DNA of 64,000 bases from Jannaschia faecimaris (GTDB lineage Bacteria; Pseudomonadota; Alphaproteobacteria; Rhodobacterales; Rhodobacteraceae), in NCBI RefSeq assembly GCF_900107415.1, contig NZ_FNPX01000006.1:1-64000 (forward strand). The letters are read 5' to 3'. The notes beneath the pieces are model-generated. The model was not told the origin of the DNA. It did not search any database and worked only from the letters and a program-made list of their open reading frames with translations. Both the position numbers and the translations under genes were made by a program. Shown here one piece after another: positions 36,669-44,685 of this stretch (positions are counted from its first letter, which is position 1; each line of letters starts with the position of its first letter).

Positions 36669-37550
36669 TCACAGTTCGTGCTCCCACGGCGGGTTCGCCC
36701 CGGCGCGACTGACGGTGATCGCGGCGGCGGCGACGCCAAGTTCCAGCGCGGCCCTGAGCTCGGCGTCGGAGGGGGCGGCTTTGGTAAGCGCCCCGGCCCG
36801 GTGCAGCCCGGCCAGCAACCCGGCGTTAAACGTGTCGCCGGCACCCACCGTATCCACCACGTCGACCTTGTGTGCGGGCACATGCACTTCGGATTTCGCG
36901 GTCAGGGCGCGCACCCCCCGTGATCCTTCGGTCAGGCAGAGAACCTTCGCCCCGGCGGCCAGCACGTCGCCCGGCGTCATACCGAGCCAGTCCATATCCT
37001 CGTCCGACAGCTTTACTACGTCCGCCACGGCCAGCAGCCGGTCGAGCCGGCCGCGGAAGGCGGCCTCGTCCTTGATGAAGCCGGGTCGGATGTTGGGATC
37101 GATCATGATCGGCAGGTCGGCATGACCCAGGGCCAGCGCCTCGTAGGCCTTGGCGCAGGGTTCCACCGCCAGACTGATCCCGCCGATGAACAGCGCGGTG
37201 ACGTCTGACATGCCGGGTGCATCCGATGGGGCCAGCATCCGGCCTGCCGTTCCCTCGTCATAGAAGGCGTATTGGGCGTGCCCGTCCGTCAGTGTGACAA
37301 AGGCCAGCGTGGTAGGGCGCTCACTGACGGCGGCGCGGTTCACGACGTTCGATGCGGTCAGGGCATCGGACAGGCGTGTGCCAAACAGGTCCGACGACAG
37401 CCCCGTGTGCAGAGCCACAGGCGCGCCGAGACGACCCAAAGCGATGGCTGTGTTGAAGACCGCGCCGCCGGTGGCGGGGTAAAACCCCGGCCCGTCGGCG
37501 GTGTCGCGGGGCAGCATGTCGATTAAGGCTTCGCCAGCGCAGAGGATCAT
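36669..37550 (-). CDS. PfkB-family carbohydrate kinase (fructokinase-like)
   Basis: A 293-residue sugar kinase. N-terminal [12 protein letters not shown] and [15 protein letters not shown], and C-terminal [17 protein letters not shown] (PfkB signature 2 with the catalytic Asp) define the family. Most like bacterial fructokinases (ScrK-like), but the sugar is not certain. It lies 12 bp after the zinc-ribbon gene and 10 bp before dtd, in a minus-strand run. Confidence 0.9.
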   Translation of the reverse strand: MILCAGEALIDMLPRDTADGPGFYPATGGAVFNTAIALGRLGAPVALHTGLSSDLFGTRLSDALTASNVVNRAAVSERPTTLAFVTLTDGHAQYAFYDEGTAGRMLAPSDAPGMSDVTALFIGGISLAVEPCAKAYEALALGHADLPIMIDPNIRPGFIKDEAAFRGRLDRLLAVADVVKLSDEDMDWLGMTPGDVLAAGAKVLCLTEGSRGVRALTAKSEVHVPAHKVDVVDTVGAGDTFNAGLLAGLHRAGALTKAAPSDAELRAALELGVAAAAITVSRAGANPPWEHEL

Positions 37551-37562
37551 GGATGTCTTCCT

Positions 37563-38684
37563 TCAGGACTGTGCGGCGATGTAGCCGACGATGGCCGCCA
37601 CGATCAACGCGCAAACCACGGCGATGGCGATCTTGATCTTGGAATACGGGCGTTCCCCCTGCACACGCCCAGTCTGGCCGTTGACCACGAAGCGATAGCT
37701 TTCGCCGCCGTATTTGTAGGCTGCGACCCAGACCGGGAGGAGGACATGCTTGAAGGTGACGTCGGACATGCGTGTGTCGATCCGGCTGATGCGTTGCTGG
37801 TCGCCGCCGATGTCCATGCGAACGTCGCGGGCGATGACGGCATCCATCCGGGCGCGCGCCTCGGTCAGGCCGGTCTCCAGATCGACGCGGTAGGCCTCGG
37901 CACGGAATCCGGCAAGATACTGCGGCGCATAGGGGGCAAGGGCGGACAGATCCCAAGGTTCCAATGCGTCGGTATGGCGCTTGGGCAGGGAAGTGGAGGC
38001 CAGGATGACAACGTCATCGAAGAACCGCCGCACGCGCCCTGACCGCGGCGTCCAGCGCACCTTGGGTACCTGCACCCGCGTCGGCTTGCCGTCGCGCATC
38101 ACGGTCTCGGTCACGTAATAGACATCGCCGCGCTGGCCGGAATAGTTCGAGTCGGTCAGCGCATCGAAGGTCCAGAACGGCACGTAGATGCCCGACATCT
38201 TCTGCCCCTTGCGGGCATATTTTTGAAGGCCGTTCGGCGCGAACCGCAAACTGCCCAGCCACTTGTTCATCGCGTCATGTGCCTGTGCCTCCTGCAAGTC
38301 GAAGGGCAGGACGGCGGCGGGTTTGATGTGCCGGTTGACGCCCGTGCCGGTCACGACGGGGGTGGCGCAGAACGGGCATTCGGCGGCATGAATATGGGGG
38401 TCGAATTCCACCTGTGCACCGCAATTCGTGCAGTTGAGAACTTGCGTCTCCTCCTGCACGGCGCTGTCGGCATTCAGGCCACGTTCGATGGCGATTTCAC
38501 GGATCGTGTCAGCCGCATGGGGGAGGTCGGTAACGTTGCCGCAATGATCGCAGGTCATCGCCTCCGCACCGGGATCAAACCGCATATCGCCGCCGCAGGC
38601 GTCGCAGGGGAAGCGGTGTTCCTGCGTCTTGGGGACTTCAGGCGGGCGTTCGGCCTCGGGCAGCGGGATAGTGGGGACTTTCAC
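37563..38684 (-). CDS. double zinc-ribbon membrane protein (YdjG-like)
   Basis: A 373-residue protein with two treble-clef zinc ribbons at the N terminus (Cys 27, 30, 45, 48 and 85, 88, 103, 106: CDAC...CDHC and CTNC...CPFC), a large soluble middle with KMSGIYVPFWTFDALTDSNYSGQRG, and one transmembrane helix at the C terminus (about 348-370). This order is that of TFIIB-type zinc-ribbon proteins such as B. subtilis YdjG, which forms a membrane complex with YdjH and the SPFH protein YdjI and recruits PspA. GTG start at 38684 overlaps the cytochrome b561 stop (GTGA), with AGAGG before it. Neighbour of an SPFH gene here as well. Confidence 0.82.
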   Translation of the reverse strand: MKVPTIPLPEAERPPEVPKTQEHRFPCDACGGDMRFDPGAEAMTCDHCGNVTDLPHAADTIREIAIERGLNADSAVQEETQVLNCTNCGAQVEFDPHIHAAECPFCATPVVTGTGVNRHIKPAAVLPFDLQEAQAHDAMNKWLGSLRFAPNGLQKYARKGQKMSGIYVPFWTFDALTDSNYSGQRGDVYYVTETVMRDGKPTRVQVPKVRWTPRSGRVRRFFDDVVILASTSLPKRHTDALEPWDLSALAPYAPQYLAGFRAEAYRVDLETGLTEARARMDAVIARDVRMDIGGDQQRISRIDTRMSDVTFKHVLLPVWVAAYKYGGESYRFVVNGQTGRVQGERPYSKIKIAIAVVCALIVAAIVGYIAAQS

Positions 38685-39223
38685 AGAAACCTCTGCAGGG
38701 CTTTGGGGGCCATGATGCGCAACGCATTGTCGCGCAAACGGTAGTGCCGCCAGATATGATATGCGGCATGCAAGCCGACCACCACGCCCAGGGCGTAAAA
38801 TTCGACCGTGTGCAGGGTGCCGACCCATTGGTTGGCCTCCGGCAGGCCCATGGGCGGCGCAATCGGCAGGATCGTACCCGCGAACAGGATGCGGCTGGCC
38901 GTCAGACCCAGCAGGAAGCCGGTCAGGGCCACACCGAACAGACCCCAGATGATCGTCAGGTGCAGCGGGCGGTGGATTCGGCGCGCCCAGCCCCGCAGCT
39001 TGGGTCCGGGCCGAGACGCAAGCCCCTGCCAGATCAGCGAGACCGTCCAGGTCAGGCACATGGCCACGAAGATCAACCCGAATATCGAATGCAGTTTCAC
39101 CGCCCAGTTGCCCCAGGACGCAACGTCACGGGGCTGTACCAGCAAAAACCAGATGAACAGCGGCACGACGGACCAATGCAACGCCTTGAGCCACGTCCGT
39201 CGGGGGGGGAAGGGGAATGGCAC
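38681..39223 (-). CDS. cytochrome b561-family protein
   Basis: A 180-residue inner-membrane protein with four predicted helices and histidines placed for haem b binding (LHW near 16, KLHSIFGL near 45, HTVEF and LHAAYH later). Family: prokaryotic cytochrome b561, quinol-linked electron transfer at the membrane. GTG start at 39223 has only a weak ribosome binding site. Its stop overlaps the next gene's start. The hairpin and dispersed motif in the 66-bp gap to the SPFH gene could separate transcription at this point. Confidence 0.88.
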   Translation of the reverse strand: MPFPFPPRRTWLKALHWSVVPLFIWFLLVQPRDVASWGNWAVKLHSIFGLIFVAMCLTWTVSLIWQGLASRPGPKLRGWARRIHRPLHLTIIWGLFGVALTGFLLGLTASRILFAGTILPIAPPMGLPEANQWVGTLHTVEFYALGVVVGLHAAYHIWRHYRLRDNALRIMAPKALQRFL

Positions 39224-39234
39224 GCGCGGCGAAT

Positions 39235-39287
39235 GCGAGGGGCTAGCCCCTCGCTCTCCCCATGATATTTTCGAAACGAAGAAGCCG
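39235..39287 (+). repeat. GC hairpin and dispersed motif, copy 5
   Basis: GCGAGGGGC-TA-GCCCCTCGC (39235-39254) is a 9-bp perfect hairpin, followed by TCTCCCC and ATGATATTTTCGAAACGAAG then AAGCCGC (39262-39287). The hairpin-then-GATATTTT order is like copy 3 after cobT, but here it is oriented opposite to both flanking genes, in the gap between the SPFH gene and cytochrome b561. Confidence 0.55.
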
Positions 39288-39289
39288 CA

Positions 39290-40399
39290 TCAGATGCCCG
39301 GCGGGGGCGGGGGCGGCATGACGGTGAACAGCTGTGCTAGCTCGTCGACATCGTCGGCCTTTTTCCAACCGTCCTGACCTTGCGTCCACACGTATGTCTC
39401 GCGGGTGATTTCGCCATCGGTCACCATGCGGCCCAAGCGTGCTTTGCTGAAGGGACCTTTGGTTTGCCCGCCCTCGGCCACGTGCCAGACATGTTCGACC
39501 GGCGGTGGGGGCGGTGCGGCAGGTGCCTGCGCGGGGGCGGCCCCCCAAGGGCCGGGGTTGGCCATCTGCTGTGCCATGCCCATGCCCATCCCCATGCCAA
39601 GCCCGGCCCCCATTCCGGAGTTCGGCGTCTTGGCCGCATCCTGCATCGCCTCGGCGGTGGCGTATTGCTGGTACTTGTGCAGGTCGCCCAGCACGCCCAT
39701 CGACGTGCGCTTGTCCAATGCCTCCTCGACTGCGGGGGGCAGGGAGATGTTCTCGATGTAAAGCTCGGGCACGATAAGCCCGTATTCAGCGGTCGTGGCC
39801 GAAATCTGATCGGCAACGATCTTGCCCAGGTCATCGGTGTTCGCCGCCATGTCCAGCACGGGAATACGACTGCTGGCCAAAGAGCGGGAGGCGCTCTGCA
39901 CGATCATGTTGCGAATTTGGTACTGGATCTCGTCGCGGGTAAACTCGCCGTCGGTGCCCACGATCTCGGTTAGGAACCGGCCGGGGTCGGCGACCTTGAT
40001 CGTGTAGGTGCCAAAGGCACGCAGGCGGACCGGCCCGAACTCGGGGTCGCGCAGCGTGATCGGGTTCTTTGTGCCCCACTTCAGATCCGTCATCCGCGTC
40101 GTCGATACGAAATAGATTTCAGACTTGAAGGGCGATTTGAATCCGTGGTCCCAGTGCTGCAACGTCGTCATGACGGGCATGTTGTTGGTTTCCAACATGT
40201 ACAGACCTGGCATGAACACGTCGGCCAATTGCCCTTCGTGGATGAACACGGCGGCCTGACCCTCACGGACCGTCAGCTTGGCACCATACTTGATCTCGTG
40301 GCCGTGCCTCTCGAACCGGTAGACGAGGGTGTCACGGGTGTCGTCCGTCCACTCGATGACGTCGATGAACTGTCCGGAAAGGAAATCGAGGATGGACAT
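39290..40399 (-). CDS. SPFH-domain protein with C-terminal GYF_2 domain (YdjI-like)
   Basis: A 369-residue protein: an SPFH (stomatin/prohibitin/flotillin) region of about 30-235, then a Gly/Met-rich linker (SGMGAGLGMGMGMGM, about 261-275), a Pro/Ala stretch (about 290-300) and a GYF_2 domain (about 304-357, WHVAEGGQTKGPF ... WTQGQDGW). The family includes B. subtilis YdjI. SPFH proteins assemble large membrane-associated rings or platforms; the GYF_2 part probably binds peptides. AGGGAG precedes the ATG. Upstream neighbours are DUF2927, TelA and XpaC; downstream lies the YdjG-like protein. Confidence 0.9.
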   Translation of the reverse strand: MSILDFLSGQFIDVIEWTDDTRDTLVYRFERHGHEIKYGAKLTVREGQAAVFIHEGQLADVFMPGLYMLETNNMPVMTTLQHWDHGFKSPFKSEIYFVSTTRMTDLKWGTKNPITLRDPEFGPVRLRAFGTYTIKVADPGRFLTEIVGTDGEFTRDEIQYQIRNMIVQSASRSLASSRIPVLDMAANTDDLGKIVADQISATTAEYGLIVPELYIENISLPPAVEEALDKRTSMGVLGDLHKYQQYATAEAMQDAAKTPNSGMGAGLGMGMGMGMAQQMANPGPWGAAPAQAPAAPPPPPVEHVWHVAEGGQTKGPFSKARLGRMVTDGEITRETYVWTQGQDGWKKADDVDELAQLFTVMPPPPPPGI

Positions 40400-40508
40400 G
40401 AATGGCTCCCTGCAAGTTGGTGATGCCGGATGTCGGGCCGGTCGCGATGATTAGAACACTTAGGGACCCGGGCGCGTCAATTGTAGCCTTGTCCGTCGGG
40501 GCAGGTGA

Positions 40509-41465
40509 TCAAACCGGCCCCGATCCTCGCAGCTCGCCCGCGATACGGGCGACGATCGGGCGCGCTTCCTCGGCGGACATGCCCACGCGCAGGCGGTGGT
40601 CGTAAAGCATACGCAGCAGAAGTTCGTCGTGGCGCGTCAGCAGGGCGAACTCCTCGTCGTCGTTGAAGATTGAGGGACGCACGTTCGGGTCGTCGTTTGC
40701 CAGGCCCATTCCTTGGGCGATTTCCTCATGGTAGCAGGATTGACGGAACAGATCTGGATGCTCGGCGCGCACGAAGGCGATAGCGGAGATATAGGCGTTC
40801 GGCTGGTCCGACGATGACGACGCATAGACCGCGCAATAGGTCGAACGGCTGAGCGAAGTGATCTCGCGCACGACCTGACTGGACAGACCCGGTTCCGCAG
40901 CCCGGATCTGCGGGCCGAGGCGGCGCTGCTCGTCCACAGTGGCGATGAAGATATGGTAGTTGCCGTTGGAGCCGACCACGCTCATCGGGTGCCCGGTCGC
41001 GCGGCGCAGGCGGCTGACATAGGCGAGGATGCGCAGCCGATCGGCCCGCTTCATCGTATCGGGGACCGCGGGGCCGAAATGAAGCTGTATCCGCACCGGA
41101 CGCTCCCAGCGGCGCAGTTCAGCACGGCTTTGACGCGCGACATATCGCCCGCCAACCTGCGTATACTCCGAATAGAGCGCGATACGTTCGAAGTTGCGCG
41201 CCAGATCGGCGGCGGAATAGCTGACGTTTGACCCGATGTCCTGGCGCAACAGACCCTCAGCCTGCAGACGTGCCTGCAACCGGGCATAATACAAGGCAAG
41301 CGACCGGCTCTCGTCGGACATCGGTTCCCCCTGTTTCGCCACCGACAAGGCGGCGGGGGGCGGGGCGGCGGCCGATGACACGGGGACAGAGCCTTGCGAT
41401 GCTGGCTGGCACGCGACAAGGAAGGTCCCGAGCAGGGCCGATGTGACGGAACGCAGCAGTCGCAT
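40509..41465 (-). CDS. DUF2927 lipoprotein, possible metalloprotease-like
   Basis: A 318-residue exported protein with a lipobox ending LVAC at Cys19, so probably an outer- or inner-membrane-anchored lipoprotein. The C-terminal region is the DUF2927 domain with CYHEEIAQGMGLANDDPN and RHDELLLRMLYDHRL; the His-Glu-Glu-x-x-Gln pattern recalls a metallopeptidase helix but lacks the second His of HExxH. ATG at 41465 shares one base with the TelA stop (TGATG), so it is coupled to TelA. The SPFH gene follows after 109 bp. Confidence 0.85.
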   Translation of the reverse strand: MRLLRSVTSALLGTFLVACQPASQGSVPVSSAAAPPPAALSVAKQGEPMSDESRSLALYYARLQARLQAEGLLRQDIGSNVSYSAADLARNFERIALYSEYTQVGGRYVARQSRAELRRWERPVRIQLHFGPAVPDTMKRADRLRILAYVSRLRRATGHPMSVVGSNGNYHIFIATVDEQRRLGPQIRAAEPGLSSQVVREITSLSRSTYCAVYASSSSDQPNAYISAIAFVRAEHPDLFRQSCYHEEIAQGMGLANDDPNVRPSIFNDDEEFALLTRHDELLLRMLYDHRLRVGMSAEEARPIVARIAGELRGSGPV

Positions 41466-42658
41466 CAATCGCGGGGAACCGATGTTCCGGCATTGGAGCC
41501 GACGCCGTCCTTGCGCGCCGTGGCTGATGCCAGTGTGGTTCGCAGTTCTTTTTCCATGTGTTCCAGTTCTTTTTCGGCCTCGGCGCGACGGGCCTTGCCC
41601 TCGTCGGCGATTTGCAGGCTCTCGTTTATGGTGGCGACAAGGTCCTCGTTGGCCTGTCGGACGGCTTCGATGTCAAAGACGCCGCGCTCCATCTCCTTGC
41701 GCACGATTGAATTCGCATCGCGCAGGTTCTTGGCGTTGGCGGTCAGCAATTCGTTGGTCAGATCGTTGGCATCGCGCACCGCCTCGGCGGCCTCGCGGGA
41801 CCGCTGAATGGTCACGGCCTGCGCTAACTGCGTCTCCCAAAGCGGGACCGTGTTCACGAGGGTCGAATTGATCTTGGTGACGAGGCTCTTGTCATTCTCC
41901 TGCACCAGCCGGATGGAGGGCAGGGATTGCATCGTCACTTGGCGGGTCAACTTCAGGTCGTGGACCCGGCGCTCCAGATCGTCACGGGCGGCGCGCAGAT
42001 CACGAAGTTCCTGGCTGCCGATCATCTTGTCAGCCTCGGGCAGGGCTTCCACCGTCTTTTCCTTGTCGGGGATCACAGTTGTGTCCAGTTCGGCCAGCTT
42101 GGCCTCTCCGGCAGAAATATAAAGGCCCAGCTCCTCGTAGAAATCGAGCGTCTTCTCGTAGAGCTTGTCCAGCGACTTGATGTCCTTGAGCAGCACATGC
42201 TCATGCTTGAGCAGGTCGTCGGTCACCTTGTCGATCTGTCCTTGCACGGTCTCGAACTTGGCGATGAAGTTCGAGAAAGGTGCGGCGCGGCCCAGCAGCT
42301 TTTCCCACCACGACCGCTTGCGGCGTACGTCCAGTTCGGAGACCGAGAACCCCCGGATGGTCGAGACGATATTGCGCAGCGAGTCGCCCGCTGGCCCGAC
42401 GTCCTTGTTCTTCACGTCGGCCAGCATCGCCTGCGAAATCTGCTGCAACTCGGCCTGCGCGGAGGAGCCGAAGCTGATGATCGACTGGGTGTTGGTCATG
42501 TCCAACTCGTCCATGCGCTGTCGTATGGACGCCGCGACGGGCGCGTCTGCCTGTTCCAATGCCACGATCTGGGTGCCCGGCTCAGGCAGGTTGACGGCGG
42601 CGATCCGATCGACCTCCGCGGTTTCTGCGGCGGCCTTCTGGCGTGTTGCGGTGTCCAT
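41465..42658 (-). CDS. telA: TelA-family (toxic anion resistance) protein
   Basis: A 397-residue, mostly alpha-helical cytosolic protein of the TelA/KlaA family. Segments such as MTNTQSIISFGSSAQAELQQIS, TELDTTVIPDKEK, and LRAARDDLERRVHDLKLTRQVTMQSLPSIRLVQ(E) fit the family; long coiled-coil segments dominate. TelA homologues were named for tellurite resistance and also influence resistance to cell-wall antimicrobials. The gene follows XpaC by 3 bp and overlaps the DUF2927 gene: the same XpaC-TelA pairing as xpaC-yaaN in B. subtilis. Confidence 0.9.
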   Translation of the reverse strand: MDTATRQKAAAETAEVDRIAAVNLPEPGTQIVALEQADAPVAASIRQRMDELDMTNTQSIISFGSSAQAELQQISQAMLADVKNKDVGPAGDSLRNIVSTIRGFSVSELDVRRKRSWWEKLLGRAAPFSNFIAKFETVQGQIDKVTDDLLKHEHVLLKDIKSLDKLYEKTLDFYEELGLYISAGEAKLAELDTTVIPDKEKTVEALPEADKMIGSQELRDLRAARDDLERRVHDLKLTRQVTMQSLPSIRLVQENDKSLVTKINSTLVNTVPLWETQLAQAVTIQRSREAAEAVRDANDLTNELLTANAKNLRDANSIVRKEMERGVFDIEAVRQANEDLVATINESLQIADEGKARRAEAEKELEHMEKELRTTLASATARKDGVGSNAGTSVPRD

Positions 42659-42661
42659 GAT

Positions 42662-43543
42662 TTACTCTCCCGTTGACAGGCCGTCTGCTTTGAGACGATC
42701 CCGCAGAACTTCGATTTCGACGTCCAGATCTGTTCGATCCGATACAAGCAGCGTCTCGCGCTTGGCATCGAATCCCCGCTCCAGATCGTCGATCAGTTTG
42801 AAATAGTCGGCTTTCACGGCCGGGTCGCGGTTGGCCGCATACAGGTCTGCAAACTTCACCGTCGCATCGCGCGCGCCCATGAGATAGACCCCCAGGAACT
42901 TGCGCGCCGAGCTGAGGTCGCGCGGGTCATCCTCGACCGTGCGGAACATGGCGCGGGCCTTGCCGGACAGGGCTTCGACGCGGGTCAACGCCTCGCGGTC
43001 CCGGGCGCGCAACACGGCGTCGTTCATCGCGGACAGGTGTTTCTCGGCTTCCTCGATCGACCGGGCGACGCGTTCGGTCTGGAAGGCGTCGATCCCCTCC
43101 ATTCCCTTGTCCGACATCGGGTCCAGACCGAAGGACGCGATGTGCAGCGCGGCGGCGACCAAGCCATAGATCGCACCCGCAGGTCCGATTCCGGCAGCCA
43201 GCATCACACCCACGCCGACGACGATCGCACCGAAGATCTTGCGTGGGATGGCGGGGCGGCGCGCGATGCGACGCTCGGCCCAGGCAGCTTCCGCTTTCAG
43301 GCCTTCACGCGTCAGGAGCGCGCCGGAAAAGATTGCGGCCCCGGCCGCGATGCCGCCCGCCAACCCAAGAGCGCCGTCCGAAAAGAACGAGGCGAAAACG
43401 GGGATGACGGCCAGCGCCATCAGGATGGTCGTGCGCGCCTGTCCCCTGAGCGGTGATTTTAACTGCGCGGGCGGGGGCGTACCCTTGCCCGGCACAGCCG
43501 ACTTGCCTTGGGGGCTGAACTCTCCGCCGAACCGTTGTCCCAT
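42662..43543 (-). CDS. XpaC-family membrane protein
   Basis: A 293-residue protein. Four predicted transmembrane helices occur between residues 38 and 140, then a cytosolic helical domain with LSAMNDAVLRARDREALTRVEALSGKAR, and the C-terminal DYFKLIDDLERGFDAKRETLLVSDRTDLDVEIEVLRDRL segment of the XpaC (5-bromo-4-chloroindolyl phosphate hydrolysis) family. The biochemical role is unknown. It precedes telA by 3 bp and follows the 36-residue gene by 3 bp on the minus strand. Confidence 0.9.
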   Translation of the reverse strand: MGQRFGGEFSPQGKSAVPGKGTPPPAQLKSPLRGQARTTILMALAVIPVFASFFSDGALGLAGGIAAGAAIFSGALLTREGLKAEAAWAERRIARRPAIPRKIFGAIVVGVGVMLAAGIGPAGAIYGLVAAALHIASFGLDPMSDKGMEGIDAFQTERVARSIEEAEKHLSAMNDAVLRARDREALTRVEALSGKARAMFRTVEDDPRDLSSARKFLGVYLMGARDATVKFADLYAANRDPAVKADYFKLIDDLERGFDAKRETLLVSDRTDLDVEIEVLRDRLKADGLSTGE

Positions 43544-43546
43544 TGG

Positions 43547-43657
43547 TCAGAGCCCCCCGCCGGACAGAACGCCCAGACCGGCCAGCGTCACAAGCACGGC
43601 CAACGCCGCAAAGGCGGTTTTCTGTAATCCCGGTGAGCCCACGTGCCCGTCTCCCAT
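43547..43657 (-). CDS. 36-residue single-helix membrane protein
   Basis: A very short frame just before xpaC: MGDGHVGSPGLQKTAFAALA then VLVTLAGLGVLSGGGL. The second half is a clear transmembrane helix. Start options are ATG at 43657 (GAGGGA immediately before it, spacing too short) or a GTG five codons later with GGGAG at a better distance. The stop is 3 bp from the XpaC start, so it would be translated with it. Unidentified; reality depends on conservation. Confidence 0.45.
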   Translation of the reverse strand: MGDGHVGSPGLQKTAFAALAVLVTLAGLGVLSGGGL

Positions 43658-43721
43658 TCCCTCGATTGCATCCTATGACATATATGGATCGACTCGCCAG
43701 CCTCGGTGGCGAATTCTCGCT

Positions 43722-44429
43722 TCACGTCTTCGTCTTGAAGAGCATGTTCTGCGCGTCCTTGTCCTTGCGGAAATCCCCCCGCAGGTCGGCCCGAAGCGCG
43801 CGTCCCGCTTGAACCCCCTGCCGTGCGCCCACCTCGTCCAGCCACCGGGCCAGGTTGGGTTTGTCATCAAGCGTCTGCTCCTGCCCCTCCCATAACGAGA
43901 CCCAGCCCCAAAGGCTCATGTCGGCGATGGAGTAGAAATCGCCCGCAACGTAGCGGTTGTGGGCCAGTTGCCGGTCCAGCACGCCGTAAAGTCGCGCGAC
44001 TTCGTTGCGGTACCGATCCTTGGCATAAGGCAGGTCGTTGGGCGGATCCATCGCGGGCGCATATTTCAGGAAGTGATGTGCTTGGCCGGCCATGGGACCG
44101 ACGCCGCCCATCTGCCACATCAGCCATTGGTCGACCGCAATACGCTCCCGCTCGGTACTGCCGTAGAACCGACCGGTCTTGCGCGCGAGGTATTGCAGGA
44201 TCGCGCCGCTTTCGAAGATGGCGATGGGCGCGCCATCAGGGCCGTCAGGGTCAACGATGGCGGGCATGCGGTTGTTGGGGCTTATCGCCAGGAAGTCAGG
44301 CTTGAACTGGTCGCCCGCGCCGATATCCACCAGGTGCAGAGTGTACGGCAGGTCAAATTCGTGCAGCGCGATGGAAACTTTCCAACCGTTCGGCGTCGGC
44401 CAGAAATACAGGTCGATTGGCTGGGTCAT
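43722..44429 (-). CDS. glutathione S-transferase family protein (Ure2p/YghU-like)
   Basis: A 235-residue cytosolic protein: N-terminal thioredoxin-like domain (about 5-90, IDLYFWPTPNGWKVSIALHEF with Asn-Gly rather than a Tyr/Ser-Cys active motif) and C-terminal helical domain. The ISPNNRMPAIVDPDG stretch (cis-Pro) and ESGAILQYLARKTGR (Glu-Ser glutathione contacts) are typical of the nu/YghU class, which includes disulfide-bond reductases. GGAGG precedes the ATG at 44429. No obvious operon partner; a 36-residue gene begins 64 bp downstream. Confidence 0.9.
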   Translation of the reverse strand: MTQPIDLYFWPTPNGWKVSIALHEFDLPYTLHLVDIGAGDQFKPDFLAISPNNRMPAIVDPDGPDGAPIAIFESGAILQYLARKTGRFYGSTERERIAVDQWLMWQMGGVGPMAGQAHHFLKYAPAMDPPNDLPYAKDRYRNEVARLYGVLDRQLAHNRYVAGDFYSIADMSLWGWVSLWEGQEQTLDDKPNLARWLDEVGARQGVQAGRALRADLRGDFRKDKDAQNMLFKTKT

Positions 44430-44552
44430 TGGAGCCTCCGGAGATTGGTCGCCGCCACCCTTTGCCACAGATCCGCGCAATGCAAGGTATCACCGGATCA
44501 GGTTGCCCCTTCGGCTCAGCTTGACCCGGCAATGCCCGCGCGCTAGGCGATC

Positions 44553-44620
44553 AGCGAGGGGATTTGAACCAGCTTGCGGCCCTCGGAGACACCGGTCTCG
44601 AAATTCCGCTAAAGAGGTCC
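44553..44620 (+). ncRNA. SAM-II riboswitch upstream of metZ
   Basis: Stem P1 is CGAGGG (44555-44560) with CCCTCG (44580-44585); the loop GATTTGAACCAGCTTGCGG between them matches the conserved SAM-II loop, and the 3' pseudoknot strand contains GCTAAAGAGG (44608-44617), the GCUAAA core of the class. An extra hairpin GAGAC-accg-GTCTC (44586-44599) is inserted between P1 and the 3' core. SAM-II aptamers occur in alphaproteobacteria before met genes and turn expression off when S-adenosylmethionine is high. metZ starts 66 bp after the end. Confidence 0.85.
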
Positions 44621-44685
44621 GGGGCATTCGCTGTCCTCCTCCGATTATCTGGTGCCACGTCCATGCCCCCCTGAAGGAGGCCGCC

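Noticed and set aside
44561-44570. GATTTGAACC looked like part of a tRNA (T-arm style)
   Set aside because: No cloverleaf can be formed around it; the same bases fit the SAM-II riboswitch loop exactly.
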